Below, one piece after another: positions 29,946 to 38,380 of a stretch of 64,000 nt of DNA. A program made the translations under genes and the position numbers. Source of the DNA: Pseudomonas silesiensis (GTDB lineage: Bacteria; Pseudomonadota; Gammaproteobacteria; Pseudomonadales; Pseudomonadaceae); contig NZ_CP014870.1 of the NCBI RefSeq assembly GCF_001661075.1, positions 1,364,001-1,428,000 on the forward strand, in the 5' to 3' direction. Under the pieces are notes generated by a model that was not told where the DNA came from, searched no databases, and worked only from the letters and a program-made list of their open reading frames with translations. Within the stretch, counting starts at the first letter, position 1, and each line of letters begins with the position of its first letter.

Positions 29946-30131
29946 ATGCCAGATGAACGATGGTCAGTCGTTAGGGCAATAGCCCATTTTGACGAGTTGC
30001 TCGACCAGGTTATCGCGACGCGCAAACCAGTATTCGTTGATGGAGAACGCGGGACTGCGGTGTTCATTTCAATGGAGGAATGGAAGACGATTCAGGACAA
30101 GCTCATTGCTCGAGCCCCCTCAAACCTCTGA
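29946..30131 (+). CDS. Phd/YefM-like antitoxin fold protein, 61 aa
   Basis: Small protein whose order RAIAHFDELLDQVIATRKPVF, a short GERG turn, AVFISMEEWKTIQDKL matches the Phd/YefM DNA-binding antitoxin pattern (the usual S-x-R-A-x-x-x-F start is partly kept). No toxin gene follows: the next 120 bases are non-coding and the neighbouring gene is on the other strand. It is therefore an orphan antitoxin or a remnant. Confidence 0.6.
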   Translation: MPDERWSVVRAIAHFDELLDQVIATRKPVFVDGERGTAVFISMEEWKTIQDKLIARAPSNL

Positions 30132-30255
30132 ACTTTCGCTTGCTAGGCCTCTTACGGTTTTAGTCTGCTGCGCTCCGAGTTCACCATGCGGAGCGCTTCA
30201 AGCGGCATCTGTCCTGTAACGCTCGCCATCGAGCGGAGTCACCGCTCGCCTTAGC

Positions 30256-30696
30256 TCAGTAACCGAGCTCGTTCAGCAGCTGTTGCAAAAAACCACGGCG
30301 CCTACGAACCGCGCACAGGATTAGATAGTCGCGGTCGGTATCGGTTGTTGAAAGATGCCCGGCGTCCACCAAGCCATGGATGTAGCCTTCAGCTTTTCCT
30401 CTCGCCTCCAGCAGGGCTTCGATGGAAGTGCTTTTGAAAATGTCGCCAGCAATGAGCTGCCACCGCTTCTTCTGGCGGTTCCCAACGGAGTCGTCGGAAA
30501 ATTTCGGTGCGTTGATCAGTGTGTTGAAATCGGCACGTGCGTCAGGTGTGTTCAAAGCGGATTCTCGGAACGGTGATAACTGAGCTGAGGCTATCATGCG
30601 CACACTAAATCGCTTGTTGTTAGCTGGTTTTTGTAGGCGCTGGCGCGAAGGGACGACTTCAATGATGGTGCACGCTATCGGTGGCACTTTGAACAT
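30256..30696 (-). CDS. Hypothetical protein, 146 aa
   Basis: Not recognised. Basic soluble protein with an ATG at 30696 and the only reverse-strand gene among the small cargo here. The C-terminal half (GYIHGLVDAGHLSTTDTDRDYLILCAVRRRRG) looks helical. It is divergent from the gene at 30753, so a shared promoter region of about 56 bases would lie between. Confidence 0.45.
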   Translation of the reverse strand: MFKVPPIACTIIEVVPSRQRLQKPANNKRFSVRMIASAQLSPFRESALNTPDARADFNTLINAPKFSDDSVGNRQKKRWQLIAGDIFKSTSIEALLEARGKAEGYIHGLVDAGHLSTTDTDRDYLILCAVRRRRGFLQQLLNELGY

Positions 30697-30752
30697 TGCG
30701 GAGCGTAGAGGCAGTGCTATTCAGTGAGTACATTCTTGGCACGGAGTTCGAA

Positions 30753-31052
30753 ATGGGATACCTAAGCCTAGAGGACATCTACCCCGAAGACGTAAAAAAA
30801 TATGGCCATATGCGGGTAGGAATGACCGATCTCTATGTGAAGGATAATCACGATATTTATGGTGTGGTTACGCGTGGCGAATACCGCGAGCTGACCAGTA
30901 GGTTACTGCGTGACAATGCGGTGCAAATGATCATCAGCGCTAAGCTCACCGCTTTGCCCGCGGACTACGATCCGTGGATCAGGCGGATCGAGCGCAATCG
31001 CGCCTTACACGCTAGGTATGGGGACAAATTCGATCCCTGGGGAGATGACTGA
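30753..31052 (+). CDS. Hypothetical protein, 99 aa
   Basis: Not recognised. ATG 30753 (GYLSLEDIYPEDVKKYGHM) avoids overlap with the divergent gene, whereas the longest frame would start exactly at that gene's first codon. Aromatic and charged residues without membrane segments. The following 31053-31205 shows no gene. Confidence 0.45.
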   Translation: MGYLSLEDIYPEDVKKYGHMRVGMTDLYVKDNHDIYGVVTRGEYRELTSRLLRDNAVQMIISAKLTALPADYDPWIRRIERNRALHARYGDKFDPWGDD

Positions 31053-31205
31053 CAAACCCCACGCCCAATCACAAATGCAGCGCCACATCATACTCGGCCG
31101 ACTTGGTAGTCATGCTCCTCGCAGATCGATCGGTACTCTAAATAGTGGGACGAGCATGGGCGCCAATGACAGGCCACGCTAGCACTCGTTGAAAAGGACA
31201 GGGCG

Positions 31206-31703
31206 TTGAAAATATTCCTAGATTGCGAATTCACGCAGCTCAATCAGTACTCGAAGTTGATATCTCTAGCGCTGGTATCGCAGTCTGGCGAAGAGTTTTA
31301 CGTTGAGTTGACGAATACCTATTCGCTCGACGACTGCAGTGACTTTGTCATCCAGAACGTTTTACCGCAGCTCGATCCTCTGCGATGTGGTCAGTCGCTT
31401 AGCGACGCCCAAGTCTCTCTTCGAAGATTTCTAGGGAGCTTCGCCGAGCAGCTTGAGGTGTGTTCAGATGAGCCCAATCGGGATTGGAAGTTTTTCTATG
31501 ATCTCGTTTGTGCAGATCATCAACCATGGCCAGTCCAGGTTTTGAATCAACCGACCAACCTCGCGATCCTTTTTAATGAGGTCGATGCGGAAGCTCTTGA
31601 ACAGGTAGAGCTGTCTGATCCGCCCCACCATGCATTGCTAGACGCGCGGATGCTTGCAGAGCTTTTCGAGGCACTGGCTTCTCGCTTTGCTCTGTCACCA
31701 TAG
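31206..31703 (+). CDS. DEDD-like 3'-5' exoribonuclease
   Basis: 165 aa protein starting at TTG with KIFLDCEFTQL, the D-x-E motif I of RNase T/DEDD nucleases. A later D (NRDWKFFYDL) and the terminal H-x-x-x-D (PHHALLDARML, near residue 142) complete the expected set. It resembles the short Rv2179c-type exoribonucleases in layout. Its target is unknown; on a mobile island an RNA-decay or defence role is possible but unproven. Confidence 0.65.
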   Translation: MKIFLDCEFTQLNQYSKLISLALVSQSGEEFYVELTNTYSLDDCSDFVIQNVLPQLDPLRCGQSLSDAQVSLRRFLGSFAEQLEVCSDEPNRDWKFFYDLVCADHQPWPVQVLNQPTNLAILFNEVDAEALEQVELSDPPHHALLDARMLAELFEALASRFALSP

Positions 31704-31802
31704 AGGTACATCGCGACGTGGGTCGCTGAGCTTTGAACGGTGTCCTGCTGGTGATTTGAGTTCCACCATCGGTGGCGAAGCTACAAAACTGGATTATTTC
31801 AA

Positions 31803-31838
31803 ATTATGGCTCAGCCATAATTATTGCTGAGCCATAAT
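31803..31838. promoter_or_regulatory. Orphan operator-like inverted repeat
   Basis: ATTATGGCTCAGC (31803-31815) is the exact reverse complement of GCTGAGCCATAAT (31826-31838). The first arm region is itself nearly palindromic. It sits 100 bases before the PrlF-like remnant, the place where the original toxin-antitoxin operator could have been. Confidence 0.5.
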
Positions 31839-31940
31839 TTTCACATCCAAAAGCTCCCTTTAATCGGAGCACCACTTCGGCATCAGAACAGGCGGAACCT
31901 GCCGCAGTTGCTGCAACGTCGAACCGCATAAGATTGAGTC

Positions 31941-32183
31941 ATGAATGACCCTCGTATCCTCAACATCAAGTCCGCGCACCACATTCAGAAGACCTCGCCA
32001 GCGAATGAACCGATGGAAGCCCATCTATCCGTATCCCGAACTCTCGGGCTTCTGGCGGCGGATATGGACGCGCATCCGGAGCTAATTCAGCCCGTAGATT
32101 CGCGTTTGGTCGATCGCATCAATGCGCTAGTCGGTCAGGCAGATGTTGACCTCAATTCACCGCTCTCAGCGGAAGACGAATAA
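31941..32183 (+). pseudogene. C-terminal part of a PrlF-like antitoxin
   Basis: 80 aa frame whose last 45 residues (LLAADMDAHPELIQPVDSRL, then INALVGQADVDLNSPLSAEDE) look like the C-terminal tail of PrlF/SohA antitoxins. The N-terminal AbrB-type DNA-binding half (about 60 residues) is replaced by unrelated sequence and no YhaV toxin follows. It is either a decayed antitoxin or a short relative that retains only the toxin-binding tail. Confidence 0.55.
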
Positions 32184-32288
32184 ATCAGGGCGGCGAACCT
32201 CGACTCACCTACACGGGGCTCCCTGACTCTAAATTCAAATTGTGGTTTTTGGTGTATTGTTAGGTGACTAACTAGCTAGAGAACCACC

Positions 32289-32654
32289 ATGTCCAAGCTC
32301 GCAGAATTCCGCCAACTCGAAAAGAATCTCGCCGAACAGCTCCAAGCTCTCGAAGCCTTGAAAGGCGATGCTGGCTTGAAAAAAGAAATCGAATTTGAGA
32401 CCAAGCTGCGGGCTCTGCTGGCCGAGTACGGTTACAGCCTGCCGAACGTGATCAACCTGCTTGATCCGAAGTCTGGTCGTCGCGCACCAGTAGCTGAGTC
32501 CAAGACCGGCCCCCGTAAGCCACGCGTGTTGAAAGTCTATAAAAACCCTCACACCGGTGAAGTCGTCGAAACTAAAGGCGGCAACCACAAGACCTTGAAA
32601 GAATGGAAAGCAGAACACGGCTCCGCGACCGTCGAGTCCTGGCTCACCAAGTGA
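32289..32654 (+). CDS. MvaT/MvaU-family H-NS-like xenogeneic silencer
   Basis: Nucleoid protein of 121 aa. The N-terminal coiled coil (residues 3-60, KLAEFRQLEKNLAEQLQALE) mediates oligomerisation; the C-terminal DNA-binding domain has KVYKNPHTGEVVETKGGNHK, the MvaT AT-groove motif, and ends ESWLTK. Pseudomonas chromosomes usually have two or more MvaT paralogues; this one is on the island and may silence its AT-rich cargo or dampen host xenogeneic silencing. It has its own terminator. Confidence 0.93.
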   Translation: MSKLAEFRQLEKNLAEQLQALEALKGDAGLKKEIEFETKLRALLAEYGYSLPNVINLLDPKSGRRAPVAESKTGPRKPRVLKVYKNPHTGEVVETKGGNHKTLKEWKAEHGSATVESWLTK

Positions 32655-32677
32655 CTTTGGTTTGAGTACAAACAAAG

Positions 32678-32699
32678 GGGCCCGTTGAGGGCTCTTTTT
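32678..32699 (+). terminator. Terminator after mvaT-like gene
   Basis: GGGCCC and GGGCTC pair (one G-T) around a five-base loop, then T5, 23 bases after the stop. Confidence 0.75.
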
Positions 32700-32829
32700 G
32701 TCGGCTAGGAGGATGGAGAAAAATCGAGAGACAGAGCAGTTTCCTAAGCTTTTGGCTTTAGATGGCAGGCCTACCGGCCAAAACGAATTGCTTTCGACTT
32801 AAGTTGGACTCTTCCCCTCAATCAACTGT

Positions 32830-34041
32830 TTACTTTGACGGAAGGCCGAAGCTGGCGATGAGGCTTGCCGTCGCTAGAACACACATCACAACGAGCAAAG
32901 GTGTTGAGCCGAGTTTGTCCAGAATAACAGCAGCTGCCACAGGGCCTACGGCCTGTGCGACCAGCATTGGACGGGCCAATAAGCCCATGCGAGTACCGTA
33001 GCCATCTTGCCCAAAAAGAGCCAGTGGTAGCGTCCCACGTGCAATGGTCAGAATCCCATTTCCAGCGCCGTACAGCGCCATTGCAACGAATGCCAGCGAT
33101 GGAATGGCCGGTATCAGCAACCCGATTCCTATCCCGCTTAACAGTATCGCGGCCTTGGCGGAGGTAGTCGGATGCAAGTTTCGTCCAAGGGAGAACTCTG
33201 CAAGCCGGGCTGCGACTTGAGATGGCCCTATCATCATGCCGATGGCCAGTGCGGTCGCCGTAGCGATGCCGAGCAGCTTCAGCACATCAAGCAAATGGAC
33301 AGAAATCGAAGAAACCACCAGCGACTGGAGTGTCAGGAGGGTTGCCAGTAGCAGGAAGAGACGATTATAGGATTTTGTGTGGTGGGCAGTGGTGGTGGAG
33401 GGATCACGGATAGGCGTCGTTCCGCTGTTCGAAATCCTCTCACTCTTTGGAATTACAAAGAGATGAATTGGCAATCCAATGACCAGGTGAGTTGCAGCTA
33501 GCGCCACACAGCTATATCTCCAGCCAATCTGCTGCTCCAGGCCGGCTATCAGTGGCCAGCCCAAAGTGCTCGCGAAGCCACCCAACAGAGTAAGACCGGT
33601 CATTGAAGTCCGTGCACTATCTCCGAATAGACGTCCGAGAGTCGAGAAGGCAGCGTCATACAGTCCGGCAGCCATGGCGACGCCAATGAATGTCCAGGCC
33701 AGGTAGTAGATGCCCAGGTTGCTCGCCATGCCCATCAGCAGCAGTCCCAGTGACATCAGTATTGAACTGGTTGCCAGGACGGGACGGCCCCCATGCCGAT
33801 CTATCTGCCTCCCGACCATAGGAGAGCAAGCCCCTGCGACCAACAGACCCCATGAAAGTCCGGCTACTGTGCTGGTAATTGACCATCCCATATCTCGTGC
33901 AATCGGCGTCGCAAGGACTGCGGGCAGATAGTACGTTGTACTCCACGCCAGTAGCTGTGCGATGCCCATCGCCCAGACCAACCCTGTTCGGTTGATTGTG
34001 CGAGGACGGCTGATTGAATAACTCACAAGGTGCGAGCCCAT
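32830..34041 (-). CDS. MFS transporter, divergent from a MarR regulator
   Basis: Major-facilitator permease of 403 aa with about 12 hydrophobic helices and the loop 2-3 motif GRQIDRHGGRPVL. I start at ATG 34041 (GSHLVSYSISRP); a longer TTG start would lie inside the operator. The context (arsN1, flavoprotein, arsenic transporter) suggests metalloid or organoarsenical efflux, but the sequence itself does not show substrate. The operator at 34043-34060 lies directly before the start. Confidence 0.85.
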   Translation of the reverse strand: MGSHLVSYSISRPRTINRTGLVWAMGIAQLLAWSTTYYLPAVLATPIARDMGWSITSTVAGLSWGLLVAGACSPMVGRQIDRHGGRPVLATSSILMSLGLLLMGMASNLGIYYLAWTFIGVAMAAGLYDAAFSTLGRLFGDSARTSMTGLTLLGGFASTLGWPLIAGLEQQIGWRYSCVALAATHLVIGLPIHLFVIPKSERISNSGTTPIRDPSTTTAHHTKSYNRLFLLLATLLTLQSLVVSSISVHLLDVLKLLGIATATALAIGMMIGPSQVAARLAEFSLGRNLHPTTSAKAAILLSGIGIGLLIPAIPSLAFVAMALYGAGNGILTIARGTLPLALFGQDGYGTRMGLLARPMLVAQAVGPVAAAVILDKLGSTPLLVVMCVLATASLIASFGLPSK

Positions 34042-34042
34042 T

Positions 34043-34153
34043 TTAGTTGTTAGGTGCAACAAATTAGCTACACCGGTGCAGCGTCGTCAATCAAAATGAA
34101 GGAGCGGTTGACCATTTCCTGAAGTCGGGACTATCGTTGCACCTAACAACTAA
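34043..34153. promoter_or_regulatory. Paired MarR-type operators between MFS and marR
   Basis: TTAGTTGTTAGGTGCAAC at 34043-34060 is the exact reverse complement of the 18 bases at 34136-34153. Each is a GTTG-N7-CAAC half-symmetric box, and each sits just in front of one of the two divergent genes, so one regulator can control both. Confidence 0.8.
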
Positions 34154-34165
34154 TTTGTGGCGATC

Positions 34166-34663
34166 ATGGCAAAGCGAAAAAAAGACCAGCTGACTCAAGA
34201 CTCCGAGGATCTATACGAAGCCTTGAACCAGCTCGTCCGGGTGTATCAGTTCCGCGACCGGGATCGCATCTGCTGCTATGACGTTTCGGTCACCCAGTGC
34301 TATGCCATTGAGACCTTGGTCAAACGGGGCCGACTCCGCCTACAAGCGCTGGCAGAAGAGATGTTCCTGGATAAAAGCACCGCAAGCCGGGTGGTCGATA
34401 CACTTGAACGCAAAGGCTATGTGTCGCGGGTGGAAGACAGCGAGGATCGTCGCGCAGTTCAGGTGGAGGTTACTGAATCTGGTCATGAGCTTTACCAAAA
34501 GATCCGCGCTGACCTGATAGCTGAAGAGCGGGCAATGATCGAAGACTTGTCACCCGAAGCACGGCAAGGCGCGTTGAGCTTGCTGAAACAGATCACTCGA
34601 GCGACTGAGATTCGCTGTGGACTGGTCAGTGGCTGCTGTCCGTCGGTGCCTGAAGTGAAATGA
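34166..34663 (+). CDS. MarR-family regulator with cysteine pairs
   Basis: Winged-helix repressor of 165 aa from ATG 34166. The DNA-binding part has LAEEMFLDKSTASRVVDTLERKG and the wing EDRR. Unusual are Cys36-Cys37 with Cys45 (ICCYDVSVTQC) and Cys151, Cys157-Cys158 at the C-terminus (CGLVSGCC). Vicinal cysteines in the ligand region suit sensing of As(III) or another thiophile; that is inference. A small GC hairpin with a T-run follows at 34664-34685. Confidence 0.85.
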   Translation: MAKRKKDQLTQDSEDLYEALNQLVRVYQFRDRDRICCYDVSVTQCYAIETLVKRGRLRLQALAEEMFLDKSTASRVVDTLERKGYVSRVEDSEDRRAVQVEVTESGHELYQKIRADLIAEERAMIEDLSPEARQGALSLLKQITRATEIRCGLVSGCCPSVPEVK

Positions 34664-34720
34664 GGGGGAAGCCCCTTTTTTATCTAGACTGTTGTTACTA
34701 CCAACTATAAGGGTTTAAGC

Positions 34721-35224
34721 ATGCGCATTCGATTCGCTGAAGTTAGGGATGCTGCGTCAATAGCTGACATCTACAACTAGGGTATTGAGGAGAGAAGCTC
34801 CACATTTGAAACGACGCCGCGCAGGCCAGAGGACATGCTTGAGCGCGTCGCCTTGATGGAGCGCTACCCGACCCTGGTAATGGTCAGCGATGCAGATGAG
34901 GTGGTCGCTTGGGCAGGCTTGAGTAGTTACCGTTCCCGCGCTTGTTACGACGGTATCGCAGATTTCTCAATCTATCTGGATCGGAGCATTCGAGGCCAGG
35001 GGTTAGGAAGAGTTTTGCTTCAAGCGCTACTGGACGAGGCCAAGGCTCGAGGATTTTGGAAGGTTCTTTCTCGTATCTTCACCTTCAATGCGGCCAGCTT
35101 GGCGTTGTGCCGTTCGTGTGGATTTCGGGAGGTGGGTGTGTACGAAAAACATGCTTGCCTCGAGGGGCGGTGGCTCGATTGTGTAATCGTCGAGCATCTA
35201 ATTCCTACCAATCAGCCGCAATAA
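34721..35224 (+). pseudogene. arsN1: ArsN1-type arsinothricin N-acetyltransferase interrupted by an amber codon
   Basis: GNAT acetyltransferase of the ArsN1/phosphinothricin family that inactivates arsinothricin. From ATG 34721 the frame reads RIRFAEVRDAASIADIYN, then TAG at 34778-34780, then GIEERSSTFETTPRRPEDML to 35224 without further defect (167 codons, normal length). The family has Gln in this place (YNQGIE), so a single CAG to TAG change explains it. The acetyl-CoA loop RGQGLGRVLL is intact. Translation could restart only at the ATG at 34835, losing motif 1. Confidence 0.85.
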
Positions 35225-35239
35225 CGTGAGGAGTCAGCC

Positions 35240-36598
35240 ATGGACAGTACACTTCCTGTTGCGATCATAGGTGCCGGCCCTGTTGGGCTAGCTGCAGCCT
35301 GCCACGCCATCGCGAGGGGGCTGACTCCTTTGATCTTCGAGGTAGGGCCCAATGCAGGTGCAAGCATCGAAAAATGGGCGCACGTACGGATGTTCTCTCC
35401 ATGGGGATTCAACATCGACAAGCAGGCGGCCAAGCTGCTTGCGGCTCACGGATGGGTGGCGCCTGCTGAAGATACTTATCCATCTGGACGTGAACTGCTG
35501 GATCAGTACGTGTATCCACTTGCCGCGTTGCCATCCCTGAGTAGACACCTTTGCCTGAATACCGAAGTCTTGGCGGTGACTCGGCTTGGCCAGGACGTCA
35601 TGAAGACGAAGAGCCGTGCGGCTGCACCATTTCTGCTGCGAGTTAGAACTCCAGAGGGCGAAAAAGATGTGTTGGCCAGCGCCGTCATCGATGCGTCGGG
35701 CACGTTCCGCTCGCCAAATTGGATGGGAGCACATGGTATTCCTGCGTTGGGCGAGAAGGATTTGGCTGAGCGTATCGCTTACGGTATTCCCGAAGTGCTT
35801 CGTAGTGAACGGCAACGCTATGCCAATCGCCGAGTCATGGTGGTTGGCAGCGGTCACTCTGCGTTCAATGTCTTGCAAGACTTGGCCCGGCTTGCCCTCC
35901 AGGAGTCTGGCACGAAGATTTTCTGGGCGATTCGCGGCTCCTCTTTGGATCGCATATTGGGTGGTGGGGCAAACGACAAGCTGGAGGAACGGGGGAAGCT
36001 AGGGCAGAGGATTCGCCAGTTGTTGAACGATGGGGCCATTGAGCTGTTCACCAACATCGCTATCAACAAGGTTTTCGCAACCGACAAGGGCATCGTTGTT
36101 GAGGCGGACGGCCATGCTCTCCCGGTGGTGGATGAAGTCGTGGTCGCAACCGGCTTCCGACCTAAATTAGAGCTGCTTGCCGAGCTGCGTTTGGCGCTGG
36201 ATTCAGCGACTCAGAGCCCCATTCATCTTGCTCCGCTGATTGATCCGAATGAGCATAGTTGCGGCACTGTTCGCCCACATGGTGCCGTAGAGCTGGCTCA
36301 CCCTGATGAAGGGATCTTCATCGTAGGAATGAAGAGCTATGGACGCGCCCCGACCTTCCTGCTCCTGACAGGCTATGAGCAGGTGCGTTCAGTGGTAGCG
36401 GCGCTGGCCGGTGATTGGGATGCGGCTAAGCGAGTCGAATTGGTCTTGCCAGAGACAGGCGTGTGCAGCACGCAATTCGATGATTCTGAGTGCTGCGACC
36501 GAGCGGCAAGCTCTGGCTGTTGTGAGCCAAGTTGTTGCACCGATTCGGCTAAGGTTGCCGAAGTTTCGCCTGTGTTGAAGGGTTCCTGCTGCTCGTAA
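35240..36598 (+). CDS. FAD/NAD(P)-binding monooxygenase-like flavoprotein with Cys-rich tail
   Basis: 452 aa oxidoreductase with an N-terminal FAD site IIGAGPVGLAAA (residues 9-20) and a second nucleotide site VVGSGHSAFNVL near residue 207, the layout of flavin monooxygenases found beside ars genes. The last 50 residues carry nine cysteines, mostly in CC pairs (ECC, GCC, SCC, SCC), resembling a metal(loid)-binding tail. It starts 15 bases after the arsN1 frame and is likely co-transcribed. Arsenic-related function is from context. Confidence 0.75.
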   Translation: MDSTLPVAIIGAGPVGLAAACHAIARGLTPLIFEVGPNAGASIEKWAHVRMFSPWGFNIDKQAAKLLAAHGWVAPAEDTYPSGRELLDQYVYPLAALPSLSRHLCLNTEVLAVTRLGQDVMKTKSRAAAPFLLRVRTPEGEKDVLASAVIDASGTFRSPNWMGAHGIPALGEKDLAERIAYGIPEVLRSERQRYANRRVMVVGSGHSAFNVLQDLARLALQESGTKIFWAIRGSSLDRILGGGANDKLEERGKLGQRIRQLLNDGAIELFTNIAINKVFATDKGIVVEADGHALPVVDEVVVATGFRPKLELLAELRLALDSATQSPIHLAPLIDPNEHSCGTVRPHGAVELAHPDEGIFIVGMKSYGRAPTFLLLTGYEQVRSVVAALAGDWDAAKRVELVLPETGVCSTQFDDSECCDRAASSGCCEPSCCTDSAKVAEVSPVLKGSCCS

Positions 36599-36672
36599 CT
36601 GTGTGCAAATCTACATGCATAAGTCAGGCATTTGAGTTCGTCCTGACCACTTGCACGCAGCTGATGTAATTA

Positions 36673-37656
36673 CTAAGTCATCGACTCAATTTGCGATTTT
36701 TTACGCCAAACCAGAGCTGGTATTGCACGGATATAGATCAGCTCACCAACCAACTCGACCAGCGTTTGGGTGATCACCGCAGCCGCAGCAAGGCCTCGAA
36801 TTTCTTCAGGCAATGCCAGGGCCAGAGGGAGTACGACCAAAGAGTTACGCGTTGACGAGCTGAAAGTGACTGCTCTTGCGGTCATGGAAGGCAACTTGAA
36901 AGCTCTCGACGCCAAGGCGCCCACCAACGGTGCCAGCAACATAAAGCCGATATACACAGGAATGACCGGAGCAAGTTTGTCGATGTCGCGAACGACCGAG
37001 GAGATTTGAGAACCGACCACCGCGATCAGAACTGCTGCCATCGCTGGAACGGGTAGCCAGGCCCAGGCGGCGTTCCAGCCACCGACGATTTTTGACTTTT
37101 TGGCCAGAGCCGCTGTCACCACGGCCAACAACAACGGCGCGACAATCAGCACGAGAAAGGCTTCAACAAATGGGCCTACCGAGATCACGACTTCGGACTG
37201 CCCACCCAACATGAAGGCCAAGTACACGGGTAGCAGAACAAGCTGAAGCAGCAGCAGGATTGGTGTGGCTGCAAGGATTCCACGAGAGTCGCCCTTGCCA
37301 ATATGGGTAAAAACCACCACGTAGTCGATGCAAGGTGTCAGCAGCACGAGGAGCGCACCAACAAGGATCGCCGGATGATCTGTGAGCCCTCTGGTGAGTC
37401 CCCATACCAACAGCGGAATCAGTACGAAGTTAGCGATCAGCAGGGCTGACATGAAGCGTCTATTGCTCAGCCCTTCGCGCAGATCAAGAAAAGGAATCTG
37501 TAGGAACATCGCGTACATCAGCACGGCGATGGTTGGAGTCACCAGCGCGTTCAGCCCCTGAGTGGCGACAGGCGCCATGAACCCACCGATTGCTGCGGCA
37601 ATGACCGCGACGAAATAGATCGGTATCTGGTTCTGTTCAAGTGCGTCCCTATCCAT
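36673..37656 (-). CDS. BASS-family arsenic resistance transporter (ACR3-related)
   Basis: Integral membrane protein of 327 aa with about ten helices, starting at ATG 37656 after GAGGGGAG. TPCIDYVVVFTHIGKGD holds the Cys in the crossing helix that is comparable with the essential Cys of Acr3. Proteins of this subgroup are called arsenic resistance proteins; whether it exports arsenite or another anion is not certain. It is oriented toward the flavoprotein gene and away from the redoxin gene. Confidence 0.75.
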   Translation of the reverse strand: MDRDALEQNQIPIYFVAVIAAAIGGFMAPVATQGLNALVTPTIAVLMYAMFLQIPFLDLREGLSNRRFMSALLIANFVLIPLLVWGLTRGLTDHPAILVGALLVLLTPCIDYVVVFTHIGKGDSRGILAATPILLLLQLVLLPVYLAFMLGGQSEVVISVGPFVEAFLVLIVAPLLLAVVTAALAKKSKIVGGWNAAWAWLPVPAMAAVLIAVVGSQISSVVRDIDKLAPVIPVYIGFMLLAPLVGALASRAFKLPSMTARAVTFSSSTRNSLVVLPLALALPEEIRGLAAAAVITQTLVELVGELIYIRAIPALVWRKKSQIESMT

Positions 37657-37752
37657 AGTGCTCCCCTCGGGTATCAAAAAAGGCCGTCAGCCTAAGCAAC
37701 CGCAGCTCTTCCGTCGAGCTATGTGTGTATTTCGAATGTCGTGCGAAGACCA

Positions 37753-38364
37753 TCATTGATATTTAACGGAACACCCATAAGGTTGTGTTGAAGAAATGCT
37801 AACCGGCTTACCAGCCAGGCTTTCATCCAGAGTCGCTTTAACGAAGTTCTTCGCGATTTTTACGTCCTCGATATTCGCACTGCGCTTGTCATCAATGGCA
37901 CCCGCGTACACCACCATGCCGGCAGGGTTGACCACAAACAGGTGAGGTGTCGTTTTAGCGCCGTACAACTTGGCTAAGCTGGTGTCTGAATCCATTAACA
38001 AGGCAGAGGGGGCTGCTTTCATCTCAGTGCCCCATGCGTTCATTTCTGGGCCTGGACTGTAAGAAGAGCTTCCTGCATCTGCGGAGTTGACTGACAACCA
38101 CACCACGCCTTTGGCGCGGTACTCGCTTTGTAAGGCCTGCATGTTGCCGCTGCGGTAGTGCTTTTGTGTAAACGGGCAAACGGGGTTCATCCACTCCAGA
38201 ACAACGTACTTCCCTTTGTAATCTGCCAGCGAGACAGAAGTGCCATTGCTGTCCGTCGCGGTGAAGTTCGGAGCGGCTTGCCCTACGACTGCCGCAGCGC
38301 TCGCCACGTTCGCCCAGAGCGATACAAGCAGTAATGTCATTGAAGCGACGATGGATGTTTTCAT
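37753..38364 (-). CDS. Periplasmic redoxin (AhpC/TlpA-like)
   Basis: 203 aa exported thioredoxin-fold protein. A signal peptide (residues 1-23, ending VASA) precedes the redoxin domain; the active-site region is WMNPVCPFTQKHY with a single Cys63, as in peroxiredoxin-like redoxins rather than CXXC thioredoxins. A second Cys lies near the C-terminus. It follows scsB by 16 bases and probably receives electrons from it. Confidence 0.85.
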   Translation of the reverse strand: MKTSIVASMTLLLVSLWANVASAAAVVGQAAPNFTATDSNGTSVSLADYKGKYVVLEWMNPVCPFTQKHYRSGNMQALQSEYRAKGVVWLSVNSADAGSSSYSPGPEMNAWGTEMKAAPSALLMDSDTSLAKLYGAKTTPHLFVVNPAGMVVYAGAIDDKRSANIEDVKIAKNFVKATLDESLAGKPVSISSTQPYGCSVKYQ

Positions 38365-38380
38365 GTTGGGTTTTCCTTGG

